A DNA stretch of 64,000 bases from assembly GCF_963675165.1 (NCBI RefSeq), contig NC_087378.1, positions 6,777,573 to 6,841,572 on the forward strand, read 5' to 3'. Made by a program: the position numbers and the translations under genes. Under the pieces are notes generated by a model that was not told where the DNA came from, made no database searches, and saw only the letters and a list, made by a program, of their open reading frames with translations. This document shows positions 39,085-57,100 of the stretch, piece by piece (positions within the stretch are counted from its first letter, which is position 1; each line of letters opens with the position of its first letter). This stretch comes from Halichondria panicea. Its lineage: Eukaryota > Porifera > Demospongiae > Suberitida > Halichondriidae.

Positions 39085-40146
39085 TTACTGCACGTAAATA
39101 TCTAGTTTCTCAAAGTTAATATCTTCATCATGTCGACCTTTATCGGTACAAAGCCGTATCTCAACATCGTCAGTCGTAGCTTCTGGCAATTGCTTTACAA
39201 ACCATGGTGGATTGTTGAAGCTACAGCAAGTGTTTAGTTTGCCACACCCACTTCCATCCCATAATGGATTGTATGGGTAGAATTGAAACTGGAACTGTTC
39301 TGAGCTTGCAGTGTCACAGAAATAGTCGTTGCCTATAAAAGGTGGAACGAACACTTGTGTGGGATTTTGTATGTTTGTACAGGGACAAAGAGATTCTGGG
39401 GCTCTAGTTACTATTTCATGCAGTGCTGCAGCAAATGTCCAGATGTGATGACGTGGATTTTGGCCATGAGTCAAGCTAATACCATCGACATAAGGGTCAT
39501 CTATAGTCAGTGCACGGTTGGAGTAATAGTTAGCAAATGCGTCTGGAGACTTTTTTTGATACCCAATGATCTTTCCACACACCTTGGAGTATTGTACACC
39601 ATTAGTGTTCAGATGTGCAGAAGAGCATCCTCCTCCATCGATGTTCTTCGAACACAGTCGCTGTCCAGATTCCAGCAGTGTATTCAAGCCAGAGGGGCAG
39701 ACGTGTTGGGGGTTGCTCATATCGATACTACTGACCTTCACCCAACCTTTATCTTCACCGCAAGAGGTTGTCTCCATGTCGCAATAGACCTGTACAGCAT
39801 GTGCAGACAAGCTCTTCACCCAATAGTAACCTGACGTACTAGTGGCATCTTTGATGTATATTTCCTTACAGGAATGAGCTGGTGTACAAGGTGACTTCCC
39901 AGGGCTTCGAAGATGGTTGATTTCTTTTGTAATGGGGGACAGAAATTGTACTAGCTCTGACTGCACTGCCAAGCTGATGCTTTCGTGTATGGTTTCGTTG
40001 ATTTTCTCCAAAAGGCCGTCATAGACAGTGTTGTTTGCGAGAGCTTCCCTCGTGAATGCCGCTGATATTTCATCTCGTAAGCAATTCTGCGAATAACCTA
40101 GCTGCAGGCAGGTAACCACTGTGACGAGGATCACTTTCAACTGCAT
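39085..40146 (-). CDS. Secreted fibrinogen-like protein, copy 1, nested antisense
   Basis: An intronless 353-residue frame opposite to the surrounding IQANK1 copy. It has a signal peptide (MQLKVILVTVVTCLQLGYSQ), a helical stretch with NETIHESISLAVQSELVQFL, and a start typical of fibrinogen-related domains (SCKEIYIKDA, GYYWVKSL, VQVYCDME, GWVKVSSIDM). The C-terminal part (DDPYVDGISLTHG, HHIWTFAAAL, GNDYFCDT, DPLWDGSGC-like NPLWDGSGCG, CCSFNNPPWFVKQLP, EDINFEKLDIYVQ) is cysteine-rich and matches proteins I associate with cnidarians and sponges. It does not match the Ca2+-binding C-terminus of vertebrate fibrinogen. Probably an extracellular lectin-like or recognition protein. Copy 2 at 43502-44563 is the same length and nearly identical. 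Confidence 0.8.
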   Translation of the reverse strand: MQLKVILVTVVTCLQLGYSQNCLRDEISAAFTREALANNTVYDGLLEKINETIHESISLAVQSELVQFLSPITKEINHLRSPGKSPCTPAHSCKEIYIKDATSTSGYYWVKSLSAHAVQVYCDMETTSCGEDKGWVKVSSIDMSNPQHVCPSGLNTLLESGQRLCSKNIDGGGCSSAHLNTNGVQYSKVCGKIIGYQKKSPDAFANYYSNRALTIDDPYVDGISLTHGQNPRHHIWTFAAALHEIVTRAPESLCPCTNIQNPTQVFVPPFIGNDYFCDTASSEQFQFQFYPYNPLWDGSGCGKLNTCCSFNNPPWFVKQLPEATTDDVEIRLCTDKGRHDEDINFEKLDIYVQ

Positions 40147-40522
40147 TCTTCCTTCTTTTGCTTTTGTATTCTATTTATGTGCTTGACATTCAATTTATAG
40201 CCATGCACTGTATAGGTTGTTGTTTAAATGGATTGTTTTCTTTGCTGGATGAGCTTGATTTAATTATTGAAAGGATAGCCAATGTGTTTACTAATGTGTT
40301 CAGTAACGTATGGCTATGTTAGTTTTGTGTGGGCTTCATATTGTAGTACTGCTATCCTATCTTTATTCTCTTCCCTGTACAGGCTGCTGATGAGTCTAGG
40401 AGCAGACGCCAACGCCAAAGGCCAGTTTGGACACACCCCACTCTACAGAGTTGCATTTGGGGAGGCTTGTGTAGTAAAACAAACTTAGCCTGTTCATACT
40501 TGATCTGTTGCCACGTTGAGAG

Positions 40523-41693
40523 ATGGACTCGTGCACTTGCAGACAATATGAGCTCCTTAGACCTGTCAGCGTCAGCAGTGAAAGATTAAGGTATGTCTAA
40601 CCCTCATAGTTATGGTCTACAGTTTTAGTTCTAGCTATCTCAATCCGATATCTATATCAGTTTAGACCCTCTACCGAAGAGGAAATAGACTACAAGGCCG
40701 TTAGGTTTACGGGGGTGGCAAAATAGCGATGGCGCGTAATAACGCGGCAAAAATTATTGGAACACGCCCCCTTTCTGTGTCATATCTGGTTACAAGAGGA
40801 ACTGTATCAATTAATATGAGGTGTACTTGATTCGTTGTGCCTATTAGCAGGAAAATAGTAACGCACCTTTCAATTTATTTTTATGATCAGAGAGCCAAGT
40901 GTTTTTAGTCAACAATAGTCTTCTGTGCCATGTACACACACGCCATGTCCTCTCCAACAGTCAATTACATGCTGCACAATGAATTGCGCATGAGCAAATT
41001 AATGTTGCACAATGCTAGCCTCAGATTCCAGGCCAGCACAATGCTAGATCTAGACACCAGGGGGCCAACTGCTTGCCCCCCCCTGCTATCTACGACCCTG
41101 TCATTATATTAGTAGCTATAGTTATAATACCCCATAATATTTTGTCTTACTGTAAAATGCGCTAAATGACAATGATTTATTGTACCCCATTATTTCCCTC
41201 AGATGGCGGCTCTGCAGTACATGGTGACTACAAGGATCTGTGCTGCATTTACCAGGAGAAGTGTGTCAACCCAATCAGCCTTCCCTGCTCTCACACCTTC
41301 TGCTACCTGTGCGTTAAAGGAGTGGCTGCCCGTGGCAACAAGTGTGCCCTGTGTAGACAACGTATCCCCTCAGGCTATTTAGAGGACCCATAATCTGTCG
41401 TAAACAAAGACCAACTCAAACAAGAACTGGAGGAATCGAAAGAAAAAAACAACATGGTTTTACGAGGCAAAAAACGGAGGCTGGTTGATGTATGAACAAC
41501 GAACGTCAGCTGAGGTTGAAGAATATTCGTCTGCAGATATCTGGGTTGAGGGCATGACAGTATCGAGAGGACCACTCCACTCGAAACAGACGGAGGAGCA
41601 TTAAGAGGAACGTAGTGAGACAATGCAGACTCTGTCAAAGACATCGCTGGAATTAGATGCACGATAGACAGTCAGAACATGATGTGTCATGAT
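40523..41693 (+). pseudogene. Decayed duplicate of RNF146
   Basis: Exon 1 (from 40523) aligns with the intact exon but has a 4-bp GTGC insertion after ATGGACTC and a TCAG to TAAG change before the donor, giving a stop. Exon 2 (from about 41208) keeps the RING region but a zinc cysteine is Tyr (CCIYQEKC). A stop follows YLEDP, and small deletions break the WWE part (for example near 41440 and 41520). The intron is longer than in the intact copy and holds unrelated sequence. The intact paralogue is at 35787-36624. Confidence 0.9.
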
Positions 41694-41863
41694 AAAAAAT
41701 TATTATTTACCCATGTTGACACTAACATTTTTAATTGAATTTATACATCTACAGTACATGTAGATCTAGATCCCTGATGTAGATACTGCAACACTAGGGG
41801 GCGGGGCTCACTGCATCCATGTACTTGGAAAATACCAGAGGATTCAGTGTACATTATATTATT

Positions 41864-47333
<5,470 letters not shown>

Positions 47334-47422
47334 ACTCAATATTCTTATACAATGCTGTGTTGTTGAAAGGCAGACCCCTGAGACACTACTATTTTTACCA
47401 TTACTAAGAAACGACCATTACC

Positions 47423-48963
47423 ATGAACATCAAGAAGCCTGCACGTGATCTGTTTAAAGTTTATAATAGAGTGGGCGATAATAAGAGAAAGATGGATCCT
47501 GAAAGCCTTGCTCCAGAGATAGCTGCAGAGCCTGAAACTACAGTGGTCACAGTGGATATATCTGATACTCTGACAGATCTAGATTCTCAGCAAACCGTTG
47601 TAACCTTGGAAGACGTGTCTGGTGATTCCCAATTGGAGCCCACCATCAACTACCTCTCCGACATTGTATCCAGCTTTATTCAGTAAGTTAATCGAATTGG
47701 TTCCGTAGTCATTTATTTGTGTTTTCTCTCTTACACAGGAAGTTCATGTGTGAACATTGTGGGAAGCAATTCAAACAGTCTGGACACCTCAAATCCCACC
47801 TCCGAACACACACTGGAGAAAGACCGTTTTCGTGCGAAATATGTAACAAAAAGTTTCGTCAAAGTGGACACCTAAGAGTACACTCCCTCACGCACTCAGA
47901 AGAGAAGAAATTCACCTGCCCATTTTGCAACAAGTCGTACTGCTCTGCCGGGAGTCTACAAGTTCATCAACGTACACACACGGGCGTGAAGCCCCACAAA
48001 TGTGATCACTGCGACAAAGAGTTTGTGCAACGTTCTCATCTGAAAGCACACACGCGTAAACACACCGGAGAGAAACCTTACAAGTGTTCCCACTGCAACA
48101 AAACTTTTACACAACAATCACATCTTGTGGTACATCTTCGAATGCATACTGGAGCTAAACCTTTCGCCTGCAATCAATGTAGCAAGTCTTTTTCGCAATC
48201 GACCAACTTAGAGACCCACAAACGAATCCACACCGGTGAAAAACCGTACATCTGTTCTGACCAAAGCTGTAACAAAACTTTTGCCTCTAAGGGTCAACTT
48301 CAATCCCATCTACTTGTGCATACCACTGAAAGAGCCTACAGATGTGAGTCCTGCAATAAACAGTTTCGATCGTCAGCTCATCTTCGTCGACATGCTCTCA
48401 TACATACAAAAGAGAAGCCCTTCTCTTGTCAAGTTTGCGATCGAACCTTCACTCAGTCAGGCCACCTCAAGCGTCACATGGCCACTCACAGTGAGGACAT
48501 AACCAAAAGACTGGTGGACACTATTGCCAATATACTGGTGCAGAACGTGACTGAGCTGGACCTACAAGCGAGTGAGGATGAAACAAACTCTGGCGTAGAA
48601 CGTGTGAGCAGTGAAGCTGTGACTGATGTGAAAGGTGTGAGCAGTGAAGCGATGGAGGGTGTGAACAGTGAAGCTGTGACTAATGTGGAGGGTGTGAGCA
48701 GTGAAGCGATGGAGGGTGTGAACAGTGGAGCTGTGACTAATGTGGAGGGTATGAGCAGTGGAGCTGTGACTAATGTGGCGGGTGTGAGCAGTGAAGCGAT
48801 AGAGGGCGTGAGCAGTGAAGTGGAGACAGTGATTATTGATGGAGGGACGGCTCATGTTGCACTTGAGCCAGAGGCTGTTGCTATGGAGTCTGAACCTGTT
48901 CTAATAGAGACTGAAACTATTACCATTGGAACTGAAAATTGTTCTGTAGTTACTTCAAACTAG
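47423..48963 (+). CDS. Nine-finger C2H2 zinc finger protein
   Basis: Two exons (47423-47682, 47739-48963) give 494 residues. The first encodes an acidic Thr/Ser/Val-rich region ([20 protein letters not shown]), perhaps an activation domain. The second encodes nine consecutive C2H2 fingers from [20 protein letters not shown] to [18 protein letters not shown], joined by mostly TGEKP-type linkers, as expected for sequence-specific DNA binding. Finger 7 has an expanded CSDQSC knuckle. The tail has degenerate tandem repeats ([19 protein letters not shown]) and ends in an acidic Glu/Thr/Val sequence. The start at 47423 has a good ACC-ATG-A context. It begins 90 bp after the IQANK1 stop on the same strand. 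KRAB, BTB or SCAN domains are not seen. Orthology unknown. Confidence 0.88.
48596..48835 (+). repeat. Coding tandem repeat in zinc-finger protein tail
   Basis: Units of about 24-48 bp based on GTGAGCAGTGAAGC(T/G) and AATGTGGAGGGT, encoding GVSSEA(V/M/I) and TNVEG alternations. In frame throughout. Confidence 0.85.
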
Positions 48964-49526
48964 ATCCGTATGTACCAAATTTTTAGTATTAATGATGATG
49001 TGCCTGGGGAGTGTGGGTAGGTAAATTGATTACCAATTACAAGCTGTATTAATGTATGGAATGTACGTTACAATAAATACATGTATTCATTGTAACGTAC
49101 ATTCCGTGCAGATGCTGTTTAAATATTGCATCTGTCTAACAACTTTACATTGCTATTAAGACAGTATAATTATATCAGGTGTGTGTGTGTGTATGTGTGT
49201 ATAATTATAACTGCTTAGCAGTTGCAATGCTAAAGGCTTCTAGCCAGACTTGCAAACTAAAGCTTCTTTCTTGAGCTATGGATTAGTTTTTACATTCATT
49301 GAATTAATTTTTGGCTCAAAAATTATTACTGTCAACTTGTGTGAAAATAGTCAATGTTGCATGGATTGAGAAAATAAATAGTTATAATAATTATTATGGT
49401 GCAAAAATGAGAGAGACAGCAATGAGGGGTGCAGTGTATAGAGAGGGGGCTAGGAACAGCACACAAAACATCAGTATAAGCACAGAATATATAATGAATG
49501 ACACAACACACACACACAGACAGAGT
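48964..49526. other. Convergent 3' regions, zinc-finger gene and PDE7
   Basis: No gene seen. A perfect 17-bp inverted repeat with a 14-nt loop, GGAATGTACGTTACAAT (49058-49074) and its complement (49089-49105), lies 95 bp after the zinc-finger stop and overlaps an AATAAA at about 49072. A short GT tract is near 49180. Confidence 0.55.
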
Positions 49527-52500
49527 TTATGAGGAGTCTTCTGAGTCTGACTCAGGTTTAGGTTGACGGGAGTCCCAGTATTCCTTGTTCCTAACTATGT
49601 TCTTACAAAGCATGAGAGAGAGTCGAGAATTGAAGATTTTAGACCAGGCTTTGAACAGGGGAAGGGCAACGTATTCGAAGAAACCTGCAGGACAAAGTGA
49701 TAGTAATCATAAAGGAAGTGAAAGCACAACGCTAAATTACAACATACCCTAATTTGATACACAATTCTCATAATATGCACACATTACAAGTGACTTCCTC
49801 AATTGATGGACATACTGCTGTCTAGTGCTAACAAAGACGCGAATATACGTACCTGACTGTGACTTCGGGATGGCTGTGGTGGTTCTGTCACACATAAAAG
49901 AGATGGGCAGTTTCATTGACCTCTCATTGTCACCTGCAAGACAAAACAAAACAACAGTTAACATTATTTTCTATGGTTTGCACGCACACACGCACGTGCA
50001 CAAACATGTATGGTAAATGGTTAACCAATAATTATTACTATAACACATTGAATTTACTGACCTTGTCTAAAGAACTCCTCCATAATGTGCTCACTCCAAG
50101 CCCTGCTTATCGGGAGACTCCGGGTTGGATTGCTGATGTCCGCAGCTTTGATTGCAATCTATACGAGGGATTAGATCATTAAAGAAAGCTTATGAGAGAA
50201 TGCGTACTGAAGCCATTGTCATCCTTACATACCCTAATAAGGGAAATTCCAATTGGTGGGATACGAGCGAGAAGACATTACTTAAGCTAGAGTTCAACTT
50301 ATAAGTCATCATGACATAATCTCCATTAATTCCTAATCTTCATTAATTATAATATCAACACCATTAGAGTTCAAATCTTACATCGCTGACAATCAAATCA
50401 CCTAGTAGGAAATCTGACAATGCCTTAAGGCTTAACCCACATTGAAACTAATAGTAAACAAAATTAATTCCCAAAAGTTCTGCCAAAAGGTTAACAACAA
50501 GTTTCCCTTACACGCAAACAATCAATTTAACAACATCAAAACTCACCATTAAAATGAAGTGCCTCGTCTCCTTTTTAGAAAAGTCCAACCCACTTGGTGA
50601 AATTATCATTTCCTGCAGAATTTAGGTACAGTACAGAGGGTAAGTACATGTTCCGTGTGATAACAGGAAGTAGGAAAGAAGCGCAAGCTATTCATAGGTA
50701 ACAGGGGAAATGGACACAGGAATAGAAAGCAACCAAACTTTGAGCTTCACCTCAAGCTGGGTCATGAAAACAGTGTGTCGACTGACGTCAGTGGCTAGTA
50801 TTAGGTCCTCCATTAGAGACATAATCTCAAACCTGCACAAGCAAACCACAATGATTATGCTAGCTATAAAATTACAAGGGATACTGCACTTAGTAGTATT
50901 GGTTCCAATTTCACAGATATACATAAAGGACGGTAATCTGTCTTGAACATGCATACCTGTGCTCGGGTGTAAGATGATCCAATAGACCAGTAGACTTGAC
51001 CACGGCCTTGGCGGTGTGGCAATGATGTCTCTCTAAAATGCTGCTGCCCTATAGGGGACAGAAAATAGCGGAGCATCAACAAGAGAGTAAACAAAAGGTA
51101 TTGACACGAATGTTTTTAAATACTAAATACTAGTACTCAGAAGCATAGCTAATAATTAAGTCTTACCCCGTGAATAGCAGCGAGATAATCTGATGTGTTG
51201 ACAAGGAAGTTCTGATTGACACCTGTATTGAAGGAACAACAGCAGTTAATAAAGTGGCATGTTTGAGGCTACACTAGAAGTGCAGTACTATAGAAGCAGC
51301 TATAAGCAATAGCGCAGTCCTACAAAGCGAATATTGAGCAGTGAAGCTAGAGGACTTACCAGGGTGATCTAGGTCGTGACAGATAGCTGCCAGTATGGCT
51401 GCAGTGGACTCGATAGGAGTGAGGTGGCCCTTCAACTGTATGGGGAGGAAAAAATAGATTTAATTACCAAGTGCTATTATTATTATTATTATTATTACAC
51501 AACCCAAATGCATACTGTAACACAACCAGGTATTTAGTGGTTATGACAATAGCGAGTACCTGCCGTTCTCATAGCAACATAATACAATGTGAACAATTGA
51601 TTATTAAGCATCCAGGCAGCTAATTTAGCATTATTGCTCTGACCTTTGGCTCACTCAGCAGACAATGCAGAGCCTGAGTCACATCAGCAGCATGCGTCCC
51701 ATTATGGTAGTAGTTGTCAGGATGGTAGGCTTCTTCAACCATGGCTGTATGTGTGTGTGTTTGTGATCGAAAATCTGAATAAAAATTAAAGCTTTGAAAG
51801 AGACTTAAGGATCTGTAATAGTACGTGAGTACACTTTGGGTCTCAAAGGTCTTGCTATCAAAGGGATACTCACCTAAGAACTTCATGGTTTTCAAAATAT
51901 CAAGATTTAAGACGTTGTGTCTCTGTAGCAGGTGTAGACCGATGTAGAAAAGTGGTCTTCCTGTGATAAATAAGATAATTCAAAAACACCACAATACACA
52001 TAATAATTTATTAAAAGAGGTGTAGGATGTGAATACAAAGCCTGACGACACAACATTGGACAATTTCCCAACATTAGGAAGTTTCTCTATACAAACTAGC
52101 TTCCTTTTTCGACGAATCTCAACAACTATTTGCATTGAATAGTTCTAAGTGGGTGGAAAGGGCGACTGTTTGTAATGCGTGGGCACAAGCAAACACTACA
52201 ATGAAACTGCAAGCAGACACATAGTAAACACAAGGTACCTTCAGTTATTCTTCTCACAGCAAACACATCGAAATCCCAGCTGTCAATTTTTATGAGAGTG
52301 TCCTACAAGAGATAAACACAAACTGATAAGTTAGTTTTATAGTTGGCAGAGACACTACACTCTTACCTGAATGATCCTGGCTTGTCCCTCGCAGTCAAAT
52401 CTGTGCACTGCCGATCCCTTCAAGGTGTCTCTGTAGCACTTGGAGGGGGTGGTCTGCTGGAAGGACCCTCGTCTGCCACGCCTCCTAGAGATGGAGGGAC

Positions 52501-53746
52501 TCACTGCACACAAAAGAACACAAGATTGCATAATAATAATAATAATTATATTGTGCTCAAAATGTAGGTGGTACCATGCGGAAGGTTGCTTTAATGGGGC
52601 TATTGTGGGGAGGTGTTTTTAAGAGGGCTACTAAGAGAGCTGGCTGGCAACATTTGTAATAGGCTGACCTCTGAATAGAACAAATAAATGTGTCTAATGG
52701 CAGATCAGAGGTTAATTGATGACCTTAATGGACAGCCAGTTGCAAGATTAAAGACCTTACACCAAAATAAGGCCAGTGCGAATCAGTCTCAAAGGGCAGA
52801 CTCACATTTGTAAGAATTTGGCAGTTCTGGGAGACTGAAAACTCTGGGTATTGTGTTGACTGTGTTGGCGGGTCTACTGGTGGAGATGAGGGCATCGGTG
52901 GTGGTAATGATGGTGGCATCACCTACAGCAGTACGGCCTACGGAGAAATAGGGGGCAATCTTGGTAAGAGTGCACACTTAGTGGTAATCCTAGACAGGAA
53001 GGCTGTTGAACTTCCAGCATGATATATACAGCAGGTCAACAGTGTGTTGACTGCACTGACCAACAGTCTTAAATTGAATAGACAGTCCTAATGAATATGG
53101 GGGCTAGCTGCATTCCAACTAAACACATGAATATATTGCAGGAACAGCATTGATTATTCACTACACACATGCAACAGGGTTGTTCCTAACTGCAAGAGGT
53201 TCGGGGTGACAGAACAACTTTCTTAATGCTTCTCCCATAGTGTAGCACAACTCAATATACTTTTAACTCTGCTAGCTAGTCTCCTACAACTTGAACACTA
53301 GACTGTGAACGGTGACAACTAGGTATGATCTATGAAGTTCACACATTCATAAATTCCTCACACCATGCAGCTTTGAGGTGAATCGCACAATCAGGCTTGA
53401 GATACGTGCACACAACATGGAGCAGATTAGGAACTAACATTTTGCACACTACAGTGCATGCAGATAATACACAAAGAGGTCATCATGCTGCTGACCTCAC
53501 TTTAAATGTAACACACAAATAAAACTCACCTAAGAATCGTATATATTTTGCGGCTGAATCATCATTTTCATAGGAGATGGCATTACGTCTCTTCATCCGT
53601 GGCTCGGACGAATAGAGAGACTCGATTCCCAATCCAGTACTGCTGATGGCATGACGCCGCCTGTTGAGTACATTCGGAGGTATCACAGTGTCCAGGTTCA
53701 TGGAGGGGAGGTTGCTATCGATGCTGTATTGTTGTACACTGGTCAT
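49527..53746 (-). CDS. PDE7: PDE7-type cAMP phosphodiesterase
   Basis: Hydrolyses cyclic nucleotides, cAMP-specific in known PDE7s. Fourteen exons (53530-53746, 52806-52937, 52367-52503, 52239-52302, 51874-51960, 51644-51744, 51360-51435, 51167-51222, 50957-51048, 50751-50832, 50547-50612, 50062-50158, 49853-49933, 49527-49684) give 481 residues, as in human PDE7A. The catalytic domain shows [20 protein letters not shown] (metal histidines), [49 protein letters not shown] (metal Asp), [14 protein letters not shown] and [17 protein letters not shown] with the invariant glutamine. [12 protein letters not shown] precedes the domain as in PDE7. The N-terminus has RRRHAIS and RMKRRNAIS, plausible PKA sites like those reported for PDE7A. 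An upstream in-frame ATG at 53776 (MHTHTYRAYK) is possible. Confidence 0.93.
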
Positions 53747-54112
53747 TTTGTAGGCTCTGTATGTGTGTGTGTGCATGGTGAGGGTGACATTACAGTATAA
53801 TGAAACAGGCTACTAGAGGCTACTAGGACTAGACCGTGATTTATAAATTGAATTTTAGCAAGACTGCCAAAGATGGTCTTCACGCTTACCGAATAGGACT
53901 GTGTACGTGCCGTGCGAAGTTACGTCTCAGTTTAGCTGTAAAGACTGACAGGATAAGTGAATCGCTACACTTTCTCACTATCTTGTGTCAAGTTGATACT
54001 TTAGTGATAGAGATCTAGTTGCTGTGGTTTTATACCAAGGCCAATATCCGTGCACTTCAGGATACTTGACCTCATGAATATAATTATTATGCACTGTCAC
54101 TGTAGGGTCAAG
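53747..54112. promoter_or_regulatory. Divergent region between PDE7 and LRR protein gene
   Basis: 366 bp between head-to-head start codons. No gene seen. I recognise no specific motif. Likely holds both 5' UTRs and promoters. Confidence 0.35.
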
Positions 54113-57100
54113 ATGAAAGTGTCTAGCTTGTGTGCGTGTATTCTCTTAGTACTATTTGTGTGTGCTGAGGTAACATCCACCTGGAAGCCCCCCACAGCTG
54201 CTCCAACAGTTGCAGCTTTTGGAGGAAATCTGGAGCTCACGGATGAGATACCTTACAGCAGCAAGAAAGAGCGTGACATGTTCTTCTGCCCTGAAAGATG
54301 TGCGTGCTCTGTGCAAGAGAAGATAATAGACTGCTCCTCTATGGGGTTAGATCGTGTCCCTAAGGTTCCCAAGCACACATCTAGATTGTAAGTATGCACT
54401 GACTTCAGAGAAAGTCTAGACAGCAGAATTACAATAGCTTTTGTTATTGTGTCCACGTGTCTGCAAAAAGGGGTGGGGCTCAATCTGCTACTTGTGCTAC
54501 TTTCACAGGTATCTGCACAGCAACAGAATAGAAGCTCTTGAGCCCACTGCATTCAGCAAGCTTCATAACCTGACCTATCTGTAAGTAATTCTACCTCCAC
54601 ACCATCTTTGCAGCATATAATAATTATGTAAATGTACTTGGGGCCTGGTTAATTAATTGTACCCTGACCCAGAGTCTAAATGATCTACCCGATATAAACT
54701 ATGTATCAAGTGAGACTAATTCACATGTAGGATTCTGAGTGGCAATGACATCAGTGCTGTGCCTGTGGACTCTTTCAAGGAATTGACCTCCCTCAAATAC
54801 TTGTCAGTGCGCTAATTATTAAGTTGTTCGTAGATAATTATTAACAGATTGGTTTAATATCACAACAGTTGAAGAGGTTACATAGTAAGGTGACTCCTGA
54901 ATCCCAGTAAGGGTGTTTTCTTATTATCATGATTGAGGTTTGCGTACGTGACTGTTGTGTGTGCTTTTAATTATGACACCAACTGACACCAAGTGAGTCA
55001 CAAAGGGATTTATGGAAAAGGGAATTTTAGTGATATTATTGTTTATATTAATATGTATAGAAAGGTCGATGTGTGTACGTGACTTGCTGAGTAATATCTT
55101 TGTGATGCGAATAATACCTCACAGACACTTAGCGATAAAAGGATTTTTAGGCATTCTGTATTATGCAATGATTATGGTTTTGTGCATGTGTGGCTGACTT
55201 TACACTTGCATTGCCATACTATAATTGAAAAGACCCTTGTCACCTCTTCAGCTTGTCATAATGACTCATAATAACCATGACACCACAGTTAATTATCATA
55301 TGCTACATGTTTATTAGGTAATAATGTGTCACTATTTTTGGTTCAGAATTTGAACCAAAGCCTACCGTGGTAACGTCACTTTGCATCATAGTGATGTGTT
55401 GGGAATTACGTTGCATATAACCATAGTTATACATGCCATCAGCTGAATTCATGCTATGAATATCGTTATAATAGCTATAGCGTGTCAGCCTTAATTAAGT
55501 TAACATGAATTGCTGCTAAGCACATGTACGTATGCACATGCTTGTGCTCTGGCTCCAACCCTTTTTTATAACGAAAAATTGAACGCAATTTCCAAAAAGT
55601 TGGTTGATGCTTACAAATAGCAGCTCATATTCATATTGCCGTTTTTGATTAGTCGATCTGCTTTCAATTGGTTGATCTGATATGCTGGGTAACGTGTTTA
55701 CATTGGTCGATGTTGATCGTAGCTACCATAAACAGTTGTGCGTGGTACGTAAGCTATAGCTGTGTATACTTGCAGTGTGATTGTACACAATCATACCATT
55801 GACTGATGCTTGTTTATCCCAGTAGTGTTGTGGCTATAACAGTGTTGTCCTAGCTATGAGAAACATTTATTCTCTGTTGCATAATGGAACTGCTACATAA
55901 TAAACTCTCATCTTTAAGCAAACAAACAACCAGTTTCAGTTGAGTTCTTGTTTTGGTTCCGTATGTGGGAGTCCCCTCATTTGACTATTACGATGTGTAC
56001 ATATAATCTAATTTTATCAATGAGCAATGAGTATATTAAATGAAATTATGATGTAATGTGCCGTCACTGACACGTCCGATTTTATTTATGAATATACTTT
56101 TAAATTGTGTGTGTTCTGTCTCTAATAAATAATTGTTCGGCCGTACAAAGTTTAATTATTCTGAACTGCATAATCATCTCAACTCTTAGAGTACAGGTAT
56201 GAATTAGCTTGCTGTAGTGCAATACCTGACTGCTAGCTCACTTGGCATGCTCATTAGCAATACACCTTACAATCCGTAATAACAGCTTACATAAGACCTC
56301 ATGTTGAGGTTAATAGGGGGAGACCGTTGTGTACATGTATATACGAGCAACCATGGATATAGCCATAGCTCAGTGCACATTTGAATTTGTCACACTTCTC
56401 GTTCCCTAAGAATGGGAATCCCCCATAATGTAATGGTACATACACGATAACTACAAATAGTGACAAGTGCTTGTATTTCTTGTGTTTGACTTATACTCGC
56501 TACAGGATCCTCGACAGCAACAACATCAGCTCACTATCTGAGGGGATTTTCTCCAATCTACGGCAACTGGAAACAATGTGAGCTCCACCATGCAACCAAC
56601 TGTCCTGTTATAGTGCACCCTTATCACCGGGTACACTCTATGGTTACCTCTGCATTGTCACGGTAACAGGGAGCGTACAAAGTGTGTACCTGTGGAAGTG
56701 TTAACTATAGTCTTTGATTAGCTCTTTGATTGGGCCTGCAAAATAATTGCATCATCATCAAATTTGCTGCAAAATGTACGTACTGTAGTATTGCATTGAG
56801 TCACATACCAGCTGCTAATTCAAGCAATGCATATATGGATTACTGTCATTTAAACCTTCGAGTTTCAACTGACCTTTAGTTTGTTTATTTACTCTGTGTG
56901 TATCAACACACAGTCAATGATACGGGCGTAGTCGTGATGCTGTGCAACCTTTTCTCAGACCTTTGCACAATCATGCCATAATTATGGTACACGTATACTG
57001 CCCGTGTTTGGCAACTCGATACCACAGACGCTAACTGTTCATGTGACATCACTTCATCTGTTTTGATGTTGCGGGTATTGTTTCCAGTGTGCTATATCAT

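Larger units (their letters stand above)
37883..40488 (+). pseudogene. Truncated duplicate of IQANK1
   Basis: Four exon-like segments match the intact gene downstream. They are 37883-37947 (LKQKEKEYDELMETLQRD), about 38159-38246 (AYLQMVRLKQERVEVAYC), 38770-38903 (VEALYMDSDEAVVARYQHKL) and about 40382-40488 ([20 protein letters not shown]). The first two exons of IQANK1 are missing. The second segment loses similarity after EEDERR, where a donor is lacking. The last segment runs into a stop after GEACVVKQT, and all later exons are absent. Donor and acceptor of the 38770-38903 segment are preserved. It is non-functional as IQANK1, though it still hosts the antisense secreted gene at 39085-40146. 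Confidence 0.85.

Noticed and set aside
39355-39834. Reverse-strand frames of 159 and 183 residues over the secreted genes (also 43700-44251)
   Set aside because: Shadow frames: no signal, no family, and present only because both duplicated genes share the sequence.
50783-50790. TGACGTCA in the PDE7 catalytic exon
   Set aside because: It encodes the conserved TDVSR motif, so a regulatory role is not supported.
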